From Deltaproteobacteria bacterium (GTDB lineage: Bacteria; Desulfobacterota; DSM-4660; Desulfatiglandales; HGW-15), in contig DAOVAK010000047.1 of NCBI GenBank assembly GCA_030671095.1, forward strand, positions 1-10,511: 10,511 bases of DNA, read 5' to 3'. Positions 1-6,254 of this stretch are shown piece by piece; positions within the stretch are counted from its first letter, which is position 1; every line of letters begins with the position of its first letter. The notes under the pieces are model-generated. The model was given only the letters and a program-made list of their open reading frames with translations, did not search any database and had not been told where the DNA came from. A program made the translations under genes and the position numbers.

Positions 1-143
1 ACGATGTACATGAAGATGCTGGTTAGGGAAATGATAATATAAGGTTGGATATAGAGGGGCATCGTTGCAGCGAAAATCAGAATGACTATAAGTAACGCTA
101 GGAAGAGAGCCTTTTTATTAGAGGTAACTCGGAAACTATGCAT
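1..143 (-). CDS. livM: LivM-type ABC permease, N-terminal part (cut by window edge)
   Basis: Reading the minus strand from ATG at 143-141 gives 47 codons open to the window edge. They begin MHSFRVTSNKKA and continue with a hydrophobic stretch (LFLALLIVILIFAATMPLY) and then a second one (YIISLTSIFMYI). LivM permeases typically start with a short basic cytoplasmic end and closely spaced membrane helices like this. The start lies only 4 bases after the stop of livH, so the two are translationally linked, and AGGGA lies about 8 bases upstream inside the end of livH. LivM pairs with LivH as the second inner-membrane permease of a HAAT-family importer. Assignment rests mainly on gene order, because the conserved permease core is outside the window. 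Confidence 0.82.
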   Translation of the reverse strand, partial: MHSFRVTSNKKALFLALLIVILIFAATMPLYIQPYIIISLTSIFMYI

Positions 144-147
144 TTTT

Positions 148-1017
148 CTATTTCCCTAAAATACCTGTTGGCTTTACCAAGAGTAAGAGGATGAAGATCA
201 TGTAATAAGCAACCAATGATAACCCTGGATCTATATAGGTCACTATGCTGCCAATAAGCCCCAGGATCAAACCCCCGATGAAACTGCCGGGGATACTGCC
301 CAATCCACCTAAAACCACCACAATAAGGGCAATTACAGTATAGGGGAGACCCATATGTGGTGTGATTTCGAACATCATGCTGATAAGTGAGCCGGCTAAA
401 CCCGCCATCAAGGCACCAAGGCCAAAGCATAATCCCAGCACCCGATGAATGTTTATTCCCATGAGTTGAGCTGTCTCCGGATCCTGAGCGGCTGCCCTTA
501 TGGCCTTTCCTAGGCGCGTACGCACCAGAAAGAGATAGAAGGCCAAACCTATGGCTACCGCAAACAAAAGGGCGACCAACCGGTTGGCCGCAAATATTGT
601 TCCAAATATATTCACGGGTTCAGCTAGGTAAGTGTAGCCCTTTATCTCAGGACCCCACGATAATAGCGCTACATTTTGGATGATAAATAGGAGACCAAAG
701 GAGGCTAAGAGGGAACGACCCTCAAATGCCCCCATTGATTCTGATGAGCTTCTAAGGTATTGAAACAAGGTGTTGTGAATCAGAAAGCCTATTATGAACA
801 CGATAGGGCCCCCGATGGCGAGCGAAACCAGGGGATTAATGCCAAAGAGTGTATACAGCAAATACGTGGCGAAGGCCCCGAGCATAATGAATTCACCATG
901 AGCTACGTTCAGTACACGGGCAACACCATACTGAAGATTAAGCCCCACAGCGGTCAGAGCATAGATTCCTCCTGTGAGCAAACCGCCAATTATTATATCA
1001 AGGAATGTTGAAATCAT
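148..1017 (-). CDS. livH: LivH-type branched-chain amino acid ABC transporter permease
   Basis: A 289-residue integral membrane protein, a normal length for LivH. The N-terminus is typical (LLTGGIYALTAVGLNLQYGV, residues 13-32), followed by VLNVAHGEFIMLGAF at 35-49, a hallmark of the family. About eight hydrophobic segments follow. The cytoplasmic coupling loop that contacts the ATPase is visible near residues 165-192 (RTRLGKAIRAAAQDPETAQL), and the GGLGSIPGSFIGG stretch at 237-249 is also typical. It forms the inner-membrane channel with LivM. No clear Shine-Dalgarno sequence precedes ATG at 1017; the upstream sequence is AT-rich. The start is still preferred because it gives the canonical N-terminus. 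The specificity of such systems ranges over branched-chain and other amino acids, amides, urea and aromatic acids, and cannot be read from the permease. Confidence 0.95.
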   Translation of the reverse strand: MISTFLDIIIGGLLTGGIYALTAVGLNLQYGVARVLNVAHGEFIMLGAFATYLLYTLFGINPLVSLAIGGPIVFIIGFLIHNTLFQYLRSSSESMGAFEGRSLLASFGLLFIIQNVALLSWGPEIKGYTYLAEPVNIFGTIFAANRLVALLFAVAIGLAFYLFLVRTRLGKAIRAAAQDPETAQLMGINIHRVLGLCFGLGALMAGLAGSLISMMFEITPHMGLPYTVIALIVVVLGGLGSIPGSFIGGLILGLIGSIVTYIDPGLSLVAYYMIFILLLLVKPTGILGK

Positions 1018-1052
1018 AGTGATATATTATTACTCGTGGCCATTGATAAATT

Positions 1053-1139
1053 ACAGGCTGCCTAAAAAGCCCAATCAAGTTTTGAGGGGAGAATAATCCC
1101 TCCCCAAAAGCAGCTATTTTCGACTTTTAGACAGCCTGT
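1053..1139. repeat. 87-bp nested imperfect palindrome inside the transporter operon
   Basis: Arms of 18 bases at 1053-1070 and 1122-1139 (starting ACAGGCTG and ending CAGCCTGT) pair with three mismatches. Inside them, GAGGGGAG and CCTCCCC form a second imperfect stem around AATAAT. It occupies most of the 199-base gap between the binding-protein gene and livH. It could be a small non-autonomous inverted-repeat element, or an RNA hairpin that lowers downstream expression relative to the binding protein. No clear target-site duplication is visible next to the arms. Confidence 0.7.
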
Positions 1140-1216
1140 TCGAGAATCTTACTGGATACTCTTCAGGTGGCGGCTTTTCATTGCGGCACCACGCTGTTAG
1201 GACTAAAAAAGAGAGA

Positions 1217-2431
1217 TTACGGCCACGGGGGCTTGGGAACTATTGGGTTTGCGGTGCGCTTCTCTTTTGCCGCGACCACTTCGAACTCCCCATTTTGCCA
1301 CTGGCCCACTTCACCGGGCGACTGGACATTAAACATACCATCAAATCTCACCGGACCTACGACCGTAGGAAATGTCCCGGCAGCTAATACATCCCTTATT
1401 TTCTCCCGGTCAAGGGAACCAACTTTCTCGATAGCTTGCTCCAGGACTTGAAGCCCAGCATAGGCGAATGCACTTGCCCAGCGATCCGGCTCTTTTTTCA
1501 TTCGTTTGACGTGCCTATCAAAATATTCTTTGGCCCCAGGATATGGTACGTTAGGGTTCCAGACGCCCGGACCCATAACCCCCTCCACCATGGCCGCCCC
1601 AAACTTGCCTTTGTACGATGGGAAGGCTACACCAACACTGAGGTAAAAGACCTTTGGGTTTAAGCCAATAACTTTCGCTTGCTGCGTAATAAGGAAGGTA
1701 TTCGGAGGATATGTAAACCCAAGCAAGGCATCCACATTGGCTGCCTTAATTTCCTTTAGTAGCGGCATCAAGTCCGGAGTACCGATCGGAAAATTCTTAA
1801 GTATATCAACATTAATTCCCGCTTCCCCCAGCATCGGTTTTATCCCATTTGTATGCTCTATGCCATAGGCAGCGGCGGTGTAGATTAGAGCCACTCGTTT
1901 AATCCGGAGTTCCTTAAAAAGCTCAACAATGGCGGCTCCTTGCTGACGAGGCATCTGCAACATTACAAAGAGGTAAGGAAAGGTATGAGCTTTTTCCCTA
2001 AGCTTTTCTGAGGTAACCGTGGGCCCAATGAGCGGATACTTGTACTTGTTAAATACGGAGGCTACGGCAAGACACGTCCCCGTCCCCCAGGGGGGTAACA
2101 GAAAGTCAACTTTGTCCTCCAGAATCAATTTTTGCACCAGTTTCACCGCAGTGCCGATATCACTTTTCGTGTCATATTTGATTAGCTTTACTGGTAGGCG
2201 TTTGTTATATGCCTTCACATAGATTCCACCCCGGGCATTGACATCTTCAACCCACAAGTCATAGTTCGGAACCTGTGTCATTGCGGCACCACCAGCAAAC
2301 GGGCCGGAGAGAGCGATCGCTGTACCGATAAGTATTTTATCTTTAGAGTATGCATTGCCAGGTAAAACTATAAACAAGGCGGATAACACGATACAAGCTG
2401 CTAATTTAGAATATTTCACCAAATCGTTCAT
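1217..2431 (-). CDS. livJ: Periplasmic LivJ/LivK-type substrate-binding protein
   Basis: A 404-residue protein with an N-terminal signal peptide: MNDLVKYSK, then a hydrophobic core (LAACIVLSALFIVLPG), then likely cleavage after AYS at about residue 29. The mature protein opens with KILIGTAIALSGPFAGGAA, the signature first strand and ligand loop of the family 6 periplasmic binding proteins. The first-lobe glycines and DVNARGGI (63-70) are also typical. It would capture the ligand in the periplasm and hand it to the LivHM permease. It is somewhat longer than E. coli LivJ, as are many homologues in strict anaerobes. A strong ribosome binding site (AAGGAGGG, 2438-2445) lies 6 bases before ATG. 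It is followed by livH after 199 bases. The ligand is not predictable from sequence alone. Confidence 0.92.
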   Translation of the reverse strand: MNDLVKYSKLAACIVLSALFIVLPGNAYSKDKILIGTAIALSGPFAGGAAMTQVPNYDLWVEDVNARGGIYVKAYNKRLPVKLIKYDTKSDIGTAVKLVQKLILEDKVDFLLPPWGTGTCLAVASVFNKYKYPLIGPTVTSEKLREKAHTFPYLFVMLQMPRQQGAAIVELFKELRIKRVALIYTAAAYGIEHTNGIKPMLGEAGINVDILKNFPIGTPDLMPLLKEIKAANVDALLGFTYPPNTFLITQQAKVIGLNPKVFYLSVGVAFPSYKGKFGAAMVEGVMGPGVWNPNVPYPGAKEYFDRHVKRMKKEPDRWASAFAYAGLQVLEQAIEKVGSLDREKIRDVLAAGTFPTVVGPVRFDGMFNVQSPGEVGQWQNGEFEVVAAKEKRTANPIVPKPPWP

Positions 2432-2813
2432 TTTTTCCCTCCTTGTGTAGGTTTGTTGTCTATTGAACTAACCATCTACTCCTCTTAGGCCTCCCACCCG
2501 TGATAGTCACTTATCCACAGAGGGTACACATAAAAAGTGATACGAAGGAAGAGAGGCCTTCGCCTGAAACATATGGACATCACCCCCTTTCTTGGCTCAA
2601 ACACCCTCCTCAGCAAGAGAGATCCGCCTGTGAGAATGAATTGGAAACTTCGTTAGCACCTCCAAGGTGTTGATGAGCAATCATGATTAAAAGAGAAAAT
2701 GTTTTTTCCCTCGCTCTAGACGCACCCACCTGAGATCGCTCATTTCTGCCATGGAATGCCGTCCGCCCTCACGGCCAAGGCCGCTTTCTTTGCATCCACT
2801 TTTCTCTTCTCAC
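2432..2813. other. Intergenic region between the aldehyde dehydrogenase and binding-protein genes
   Basis: A 382-base gap in which no open reading frame is convincing. It holds the ribosome binding site of the binding protein, a 7-base inverted repeat (AGGCCTC at 2487-2493 with GAGGCCT at 2553-2559), an exact DnaA-box-like TTATCCACA at 2511-2519, and a 10-base palindrome AATCATGATT near 2679. I found no convincing sigma-70 or sigma-54 promoter on the minus strand. It is therefore open whether the transporter genes have their own promoter here or are read through from the dehydrogenase gene. Confidence 0.6.
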
Positions 2814-4301
2814 TTAGAAGAGCCATCCAGGTGCCGAGGAAATACTGTGGTATTCCACGAACTCCAGAACACCTTCAAAACCTAACGCCCTGCCGATCCC
2901 GCTTTCCTTGAAACCGCCAAAGGGCGCCCGACTGTCTTGAGCCATCGGGCCATGCGCGTTAAGGTACGTATAACCTGCCTCCAGCTGGCGTGCGATCTGC
3001 AGAGCCATCTCTTTATCGGCCGTCCATACGGAGGAACAGAGCCCGTACTCCGTATCATTGGCCATGCGGATGGCATCCTCTATCCGTTCGAAGGGAATGA
3101 TTGGAACCACTGGGCCAAACTGTTCCTTTTTGACGACATCCGTCTCAGGATCCACATCGGTAATAATGGTAGGACGATGAAAGTAACCTCGCTTGAATAA
3201 CTCCTCATCTTCGATTTGTCCCACCTCATTGACAGTTGCTCCTTTCTGGCGGGCATCTGCCACAAGTCCCCGCACAAAGCGAAGCTGATCCTCATTGTTT
3301 AATGGCCCCATGGTAACATCCGGATTCAGACCATTCCCGACCAGGTGTTTGGATACGATACTGGTGAAACCCTCAACCAGCTCCTTATAACGGGACGCAT
3401 GCACGTAAATACGCTTAAGGGCCATGCAGACCTGACCGGCGGTCAGGAATGTCCCCATAGCCATGCGTTGAAGCGATTCCTGGGAAAGATCGGCATCTTC
3501 CAGGATGATAGCGGGGTCATTACCCCCCAGTTCAAGCGTGACCGGTGTCAGGGTCTTGGCGGCCATGGCCATAATGTGGCGACCTGATTCGATTCCGCCC
3601 GTAAAATTAATCTTCCTGACGAGAGGGTGGGTCAGCAGGGCTTCTCCCAACTCGCCTGAAGATCCAGTGACCAGGTTTATCACACCCGGCGGAAGGACCT
3701 CAACCATTTTTCTGATAGTAAGTGAAGGGGCCAGTGGAGCGTGATAGGAGGTTTTTATAACCACCGTATTTCCCGCTATCAATGCTTGAGGAAGCTTTGC
3801 CCCAAGAATGGACAGAGGCCAATTCCATGGAACGATCAAAACAGTCACCCCCCGAGGCTGTTTTGTGATGATGGTATCAAAGGGGGGACCGTCCAGATTT
3901 TCGTCTTGGGCAAGTCTGTCGGCATATGATGCACACAGAAGGAAACGGTCTCCGAGTCGGGTCATTTCCATGCCGGCTTCCTTCAATATTTTGCCATGCT
4001 CCCGGGTAAATAACCGTATCCTGAACTTCAGATCATTTTCATCCTCCACCAATGCCTGATCCACCTTACGTAAATATTCGGCACGCTCCCGGTGAGAAAG
4101 GGAAGACCATTCAGGAAAAGCCTTGTGCGCCGCCTTAACAGCGAGGTTCACGTCATCAGCATTTCCGCGTGCAGCCTGTCCCACAAGCTCTTCAGGGTTG
4201 GCCGGGTTGTGGACATCGTAAAGCATCCCGCTCGAGGATGGTCTCCATTCGCCATCGATCACGAGCTGTGTTTTAATGAGATTTTTCTTGTTGCTCGTCA
4301 T
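2814..4301 (-). CDS. NAD(P)-dependent aldehyde dehydrogenase
   Basis: A 495-residue, full-length member of the aldehyde dehydrogenase superfamily, a cytoplasmic enzyme oxidising an aldehyde to a carboxylate. The active site is complete: Asn160 in PWNW, Glu257 in ELGG, Cys292 in GQVCMA and Glu393 in EQFGP, plus the cofactor lysine Lys183 and the Rossmann turn FTGG at 233-236. The C-terminal PFGGFKESGIGR (460-471) is diagnostic. The KPAE/KPSE motif after Lys183 is replaced by KTSY, so the acidic residue that usually holds the NAD ribose is absent and cofactor preference is uncertain. A strong AAAGGAGG (4309-4316) sits 7 bases before ATG. It is the first gene of a minus-strand run leading into the Liv transporter, which suggests it handles an aldehyde derived from the imported compound. 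The exact substrate is unknown; succinate semialdehyde or an aromatic aldehyde are possibilities only. Confidence 0.95.
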   Translation of the reverse strand: MTSNKKNLIKTQLVIDGEWRPSSSGMLYDVHNPANPEELVGQAARGNADDVNLAVKAAHKAFPEWSSLSHRERAEYLRKVDQALVEDENDLKFRIRLFTREHGKILKEAGMEMTRLGDRFLLCASYADRLAQDENLDGPPFDTIITKQPRGVTVLIVPWNWPLSILGAKLPQALIAGNTVVIKTSYHAPLAPSLTIRKMVEVLPPGVINLVTGSSGELGEALLTHPLVRKINFTGGIESGRHIMAMAAKTLTPVTLELGGNDPAIILEDADLSQESLQRMAMGTFLTAGQVCMALKRIYVHASRYKELVEGFTSIVSKHLVGNGLNPDVTMGPLNNEDQLRFVRGLVADARQKGATVNEVGQIEDEELFKRGYFHRPTIITDVDPETDVVKKEQFGPVVPIIPFERIEDAIRMANDTEYGLCSSVWTADKEMALQIARQLEAGYTYLNAHGPMAQDSRAPFGGFKESGIGRALGFEGVLEFVEYHSISSAPGWLF

Positions 4302-4449
4302 GGTTTGCCTCCTTTGTTATTATATTCAAGATCTATTGAACCTTGACATGAATCAAATCCGTACTCTGACTGTGATCAAATCGGAGCCTGTAGTTCCGAG
4401 GATCATGAGGCATATTTTACGCAATTTTCATTAAGTTGAATTATTGTCT

Positions 4450-4473
4450 ATTATAAAATTGGTGATATGTCAA
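4450..4473 (-). promoter_or_regulatory. Possible promoter of the aldehyde dehydrogenase gene
   Basis: On the minus strand an exact TATAAT (4455-4450) lies about 150 bases before the dehydrogenase start in AT-rich DNA. An exact TTGACA (4473-4468) lies upstream, but the 12-base spacing is too short for a normal sigma-70 promoter. Either the TATAAT works with a weak -35, or TTGACA works with the poorer TAGACA 17 bases downstream. Between this and the gene, ATCAAATC occurs twice at 4352-4359 and 4375-4382, 23 bases apart, a possible regulator site. Confidence 0.3.
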
Positions 4474-4695
4474 AAATAATTCATTGATTAGAATACGATA
4501 TCTATGACCGTGGAATATCAGGAAGACGAAAAGGTCCAGCTGTATATATTCTTCAGTTTGAGCAGCATTTAGATTCAGCGTGCGTCCGCCTGGTGGCATG
4601 ATATTTTCAACCTCAATCAGGGATTGTCAGAATGCGTGGCAAAATGATGCAGGAAGCCGAGAAATGGTGCACCAGATTTTGTTAGAGTTTGTTCT
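4474..4695. other. Intergenic stretch with no recognisable gene
   Basis: AT-rich DNA that becomes more GC-rich to the right. No open frame here resembles a protein, and no tRNA-like or strong terminator structure was seen. It separates the leftward transporter operon from the gene debris that follows. Confidence 0.5.
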
Positions 4696-4812
4696 CCGCC
4701 TTCCGTCCTCCTTGGCGCGCCGACTTGTCCCGCCGTAGTTGGCGATTTCCCCTTAGTAGCCTCGGGTAAGAACGCTGAATTAACGTAGGCGGAAGCCATG
4801 AGGCGAAGGCGG
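4696..4812. repeat. GC-rich palindromic repeat cluster
   Basis: CCGCCTTC at 4696-4703 and GAAGGCGG at 4805-4812 are perfect inverted arms. Between them lies a CGCCGACTTG...GTTGGCG hairpin (about 4718-4745). The CCTTGGCG and CGAAGGCGG words recur at 7781-7806, so this belongs to the same dispersed palindrome family of this genome. A 60-codon minus-strand frame across it is judged not to be a gene. Confidence 0.55.
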
Positions 4813-4834
4813 CTGTCTTCTGTTTACTGTCCTC

Positions 4835-5122
4835 TTAAATCATCTCCCCGAACGTCCTCCCCCCGAACGGCCTTTTGCCCCCGAAAGCGGAGCCACGTCC
4901 ACCAGAACGGCCTTTGGCTCCAAAGGCGGAAGCACGTCCACCAAAATGGCCCTTGGCGCGGAAAGTGGAATGACGTCCACTGAAACCCGCACTCACGTGT
5001 AAGCCAGAGTAGTGTTTTTTGGGGTGTGATTTGCCAAAGTGGTGCTTCTGGTTCTTACCTGCTTTAAAGTTGTATGAGAAGGCCGCCATGGCGGTCAAGG
5101 GCGTGAAAAAGGTCGTGCCCAC
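4835..5122 (-). CDS. Gly/Arg/Phe-rich tandem-repeat ORF, possible stranded tail of an RNA-binding protein
   Basis: A 95-codon minus-strand frame. Its last 50 or so residues are repeats of a 13-residue unit with the core GGRxSxFxxK, for example GGRASAFGAKGR and GGRGSAFGGKRP, ending in FGGRTFGEMI. The preceding part is rich in His and Lys (NQKHHFGKSHPKKHYSG). Such basic Gly/Arg/Phe-rich tails occur at the C-termini of DEAD-box RNA helicases and other RNA-binding proteins. Residues 1-14 or so are the antisense of the molybdopterin-subunit remnant, so the apparent ATG at 5122 is probably not original. I infer that the true gene was cut near 5085 and only its 3' end survives. It could also be a non-coding tandem repeat. 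Confidence 0.35.
   Translation of the reverse strand: MGTTFFTPLTAMAAFSYNFKAGKNQKHHFGKSHPKKHYSGLHVSAGFSGRHSTFRAKGHFGGRASAFGAKGRSGGRGSAFGGKRPFGGRTFGEMI
4860..4976. repeat. Three tandem 39-bp repeats
   Basis: Units at 4860-4898, 4899-4937 and 4938-4976 each end in ACGT and share the core GAACGGCC/AATGGCC followed by TTTGGC-like sequence and GCGGA/GTGGA. A partial fourth unit follows. The period of 39 is a multiple of 3 and the differences keep a GGRxSxF pattern on the minus strand. This suggests the repeat arose as coding sequence. Confidence 0.75.
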
Positions 5123-5741
5123 CCCAAGGGGAATCGCCGTTTGTGCGGAGACTGTGGACGCGGCAATGAAAGGGAGGGACCCCCTCTACTTTCGCTTGGA
5201 AGCGTTAGGGAATAATATGCGTGCTCGAAGGGTACTGGAGACCGCCGCCATGAATGCGGGTTACGGTAGACCCATGCCCAGGGGTTACGGCCGCGGCATC
5301 GCGCAGCACGCCTGCTTCGGTACTTATGTGGCAGCGGTGGCCGATGTGTCGGTCAACAAGAATGATGGCACGGTGAAGGTCCATCGGATCGTGATTGCCG
5401 TTGACTGCGGACCTGTGGTCAACCCGGATCCATTGATAGCGCAGTTGGAGGGAGGGGTCACAATGGCTCTGAGCACTACCCTGAAGGAGGAGGTCCAGTT
5501 TGCCAATGGAGGCGTGAAATCGGCGAATTTTGAGGATTATCCCATACTGAGAATGAGTGAAACCCCCGAGATCGAGGTTCACATCATCAAAAGTAATGAA
5601 GAGATAGGGGGTATCGGAGAGCTGGGCATCCCAGCCACTGCGCCTGCCGTAGCGAATGCGGTATTTAATGCCTCGGGTGCACGCGTAAGGCGTATCCCAT
5701 TGACCCCCGAAAGGGTCCTGGCCGCGCTCAAGAGCGCCTAG
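5019..5741 (+). pseudogene. Deleted remnant of a xanthine dehydrogenase-family molybdopterin-binding subunit
   Basis: The open frame (240 codons from a TTG at 5019; an ATG at 5088 is the first in homologous sequence) resembles the large molybdenum subunit of isoquinoline 1-oxidoreductase/CoxL-like hydroxylases, which normally have over 700 residues. Residues 24-53 (MAVKGVKKVVPTPRGIAVCAE...) match a segment from the family's N-terminal half. From about DPLYFRLEALGNN (54) to the end they match only the C-terminal part: RGRGIA-like GYGRGIAQHACFG, AVDCGPVVNPD, QLEGG, NFEDYPILRM, and GIGELGIPATAPAVANAVF with the catalytic-type Glu201. Some hundreds of residues between the two parts are missing in frame. 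There is no good ribosome binding site, and the first 20 residues overlap an unrelated ORF. No FeS or FAD partner subunit is nearby. It is most likely a decaying fragment and not an active enzyme. Confidence 0.85.
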
Positions 5742-5769
5742 TCAGTTCAAGCATAACCTGAAACTCAAG

Positions 5770-5830
5770 GGCCGCGTCTTTCTCTAGGGTTAAATGCAAC
5801 CTATCGAGATAAGTCGCGGCCTTAATTTTT
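5770..5830 (+). terminator. Possible terminator hairpin after the molybdopterin-subunit remnant
   Basis: GGCCGCG at 5770-5776 and CGCGGCC at 5815-5821 are perfect 7-base arms followed directly by TTAATTTTT. The 38-base loop contains a smaller imperfect GGGTT/AACC hairpin. The T-rich tail fits an intrinsic terminator, but the loop is unusually large. Confidence 0.35.
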
Positions 5831-5843
5831 GCCTGCTCGCCGG

Positions 5844-5889
5844 CCCTGTTGAATTCCGCAAAGCGGACCCCGTAGGGGATTCAACAGGG
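5844..5889. repeat. Perfect three-way-junction palindrome
   Basis: An 11-base outer stem (CCCTGTTGAAT at 5844-5854 with ATTCAACAGGG at 5879-5889) encloses exactly two abutting hairpins: TCCGC-AAA-GCGGA (5855-5867) and CCCC-GTA-GGGG (5868-5878). Every base except the two 3-base loops is paired, with no gap at the junction. It is followed by GGCCCTTCTTTTT, so it may also end transcription on the plus strand. A partial decayed copy of its right half lies beyond the toxin gene. Confidence 0.85.
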
Positions 5890-5932
5890 CGGCCCTTCTT
5901 TTTAAATGAAGAGTTCCCTGCGGTCTGTTTTT

Positions 5933-5959
5933 CAAAACAACCTTGCACTGGTTGTTTTG
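5933..5959. promoter_or_regulatory. Upstream operator candidate, 10-bp perfect inverted repeat
   Basis: CAAAACAACC (5933-5942) and GGTTGTTTTG (5950-5959) are perfect inverted arms around a 7-base spacer, overlapping the upstream edge of the extended -10 promoter. Each arm carries the AACAA/TTGTT core also found in the second palindrome downstream. A dimeric ribbon-helix-helix antitoxin would be the expected binder. Confidence 0.65.
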
Positions 5960-5966
5960 GTATGAT
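5958..5966 (+). promoter_or_regulatory. Extended -10 promoter of the toxin-antitoxin operon
   Basis: TGG followed by TATGAT (5961-5966) matches the extended -10 form. Transcription would begin near 5973, about 30 bases before the antitoxin ATG. No good -35 is present at the standard distance; TTGCAC at 5943-5948 is 12 bases away from the hexamer. Confidence 0.55.
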
Positions 5967-5972
5967 ATTTTG

Positions 5973-5989
5973 GTAACAAAAGTTGTTAC
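5973..5989. promoter_or_regulatory. Operator candidate at the expected transcription start
   Basis: GTAACAA (5973-5979) and TTGTTAC (5983-5989) are perfect 7-base inverted arms with a 3-base spacer. They lie just downstream of the -10 element and 13 bases before the antitoxin ATG. Repressor binding here would block initiation, the normal mode of autoregulation of toxin-antitoxin operons. Confidence 0.65.
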
Positions 5990-6002
5990 AAGGGAGATAC
6001 GA

Positions 6003-6254
6003 ATGGCCAACAAGTCTAAGAGGAAGATTCTCAACATATCTCTACCTCCGGAGTTGTACAAGGAGGTGGAAAAATTATCCAAAGAGCAGGCGAAGGCGAA
6101 GGGGGAATTTGTGCGGGAAGTAATAAGGCTATATGTGGCTAGTGACAAACGCTGGAAACAGATCAGAAAATGGGGTAAGGAAAGCGCTCAAAAGTTTGGG
6201 ATCAAAGATCAAAGAGATGTGGAAGGCGTAATTGAGCAATACAGGAAAGAATGA
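6003..6254 (+). CDS. CopG/ribbon-helix-helix antitoxin
   Basis: An 83-residue basic protein. Residues 6-16 (KRKILNISLPP) form the DNA-contacting beta strand of a ribbon-helix-helix fold, followed by ELYKEVEKLSKEQAKAKGEFVREVIRLYV, the two helices. The C-terminal tail (about 50-83) would bind the toxin. ATG at 6003 is chosen because AGGGAG (5991-5996) lies 6 bases upstream; an upstream in-frame TTG at 5943 falls inside the promoter. The stop overlaps the toxin start by ATGA. It is expected to neutralise the PIN toxin and to repress its own promoter through the two inverted repeats upstream. Confidence 0.88.
   Translation: MANKSKRKILNISLPPELYKEVEKLSKEQAKAKGEFVREVIRLYVASDKRWKQIRKWGKESAQKFGIKDQRDVEGVIEQYRKE

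Noticed and set aside
1179..2293. 14-base direct repeat CATTGCGGCACCAC at 1179-1192 and 2280-2293
   Set aside because: Such a match is plausible by chance in a window of this size, one copy is inside a coding region, and no other repeat structure goes with it.
2679..2688. 10-base palindrome AATCATGATT as an operator
   Set aside because: It is AT-rich, isolated and not positioned against a recognisable promoter.
4343..4371. Plus-strand TTGACA at 4343-4348 as a promoter
   Set aside because: No acceptable -10 hexamer lies 15-19 bases downstream and no plus-strand gene follows.
4617..4799. 60-codon minus-strand frame upstream of the tandem repeats
   Set aside because: It runs through the palindromic repeat cluster, has no ribosome binding site and no protein-like pattern.
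4835..4983. Tandem 39-bp units as a CRISPR array
   Set aside because: The units are contiguous and similar throughout, with no unique spacers, and no cas gene is present.
5822..6148. 108-codon minus-strand frame across the toxin-antitoxin promoter
   Set aside because: It is antisense to the antitoxin gene, its promoter and the junction palindrome; its composition follows those features.
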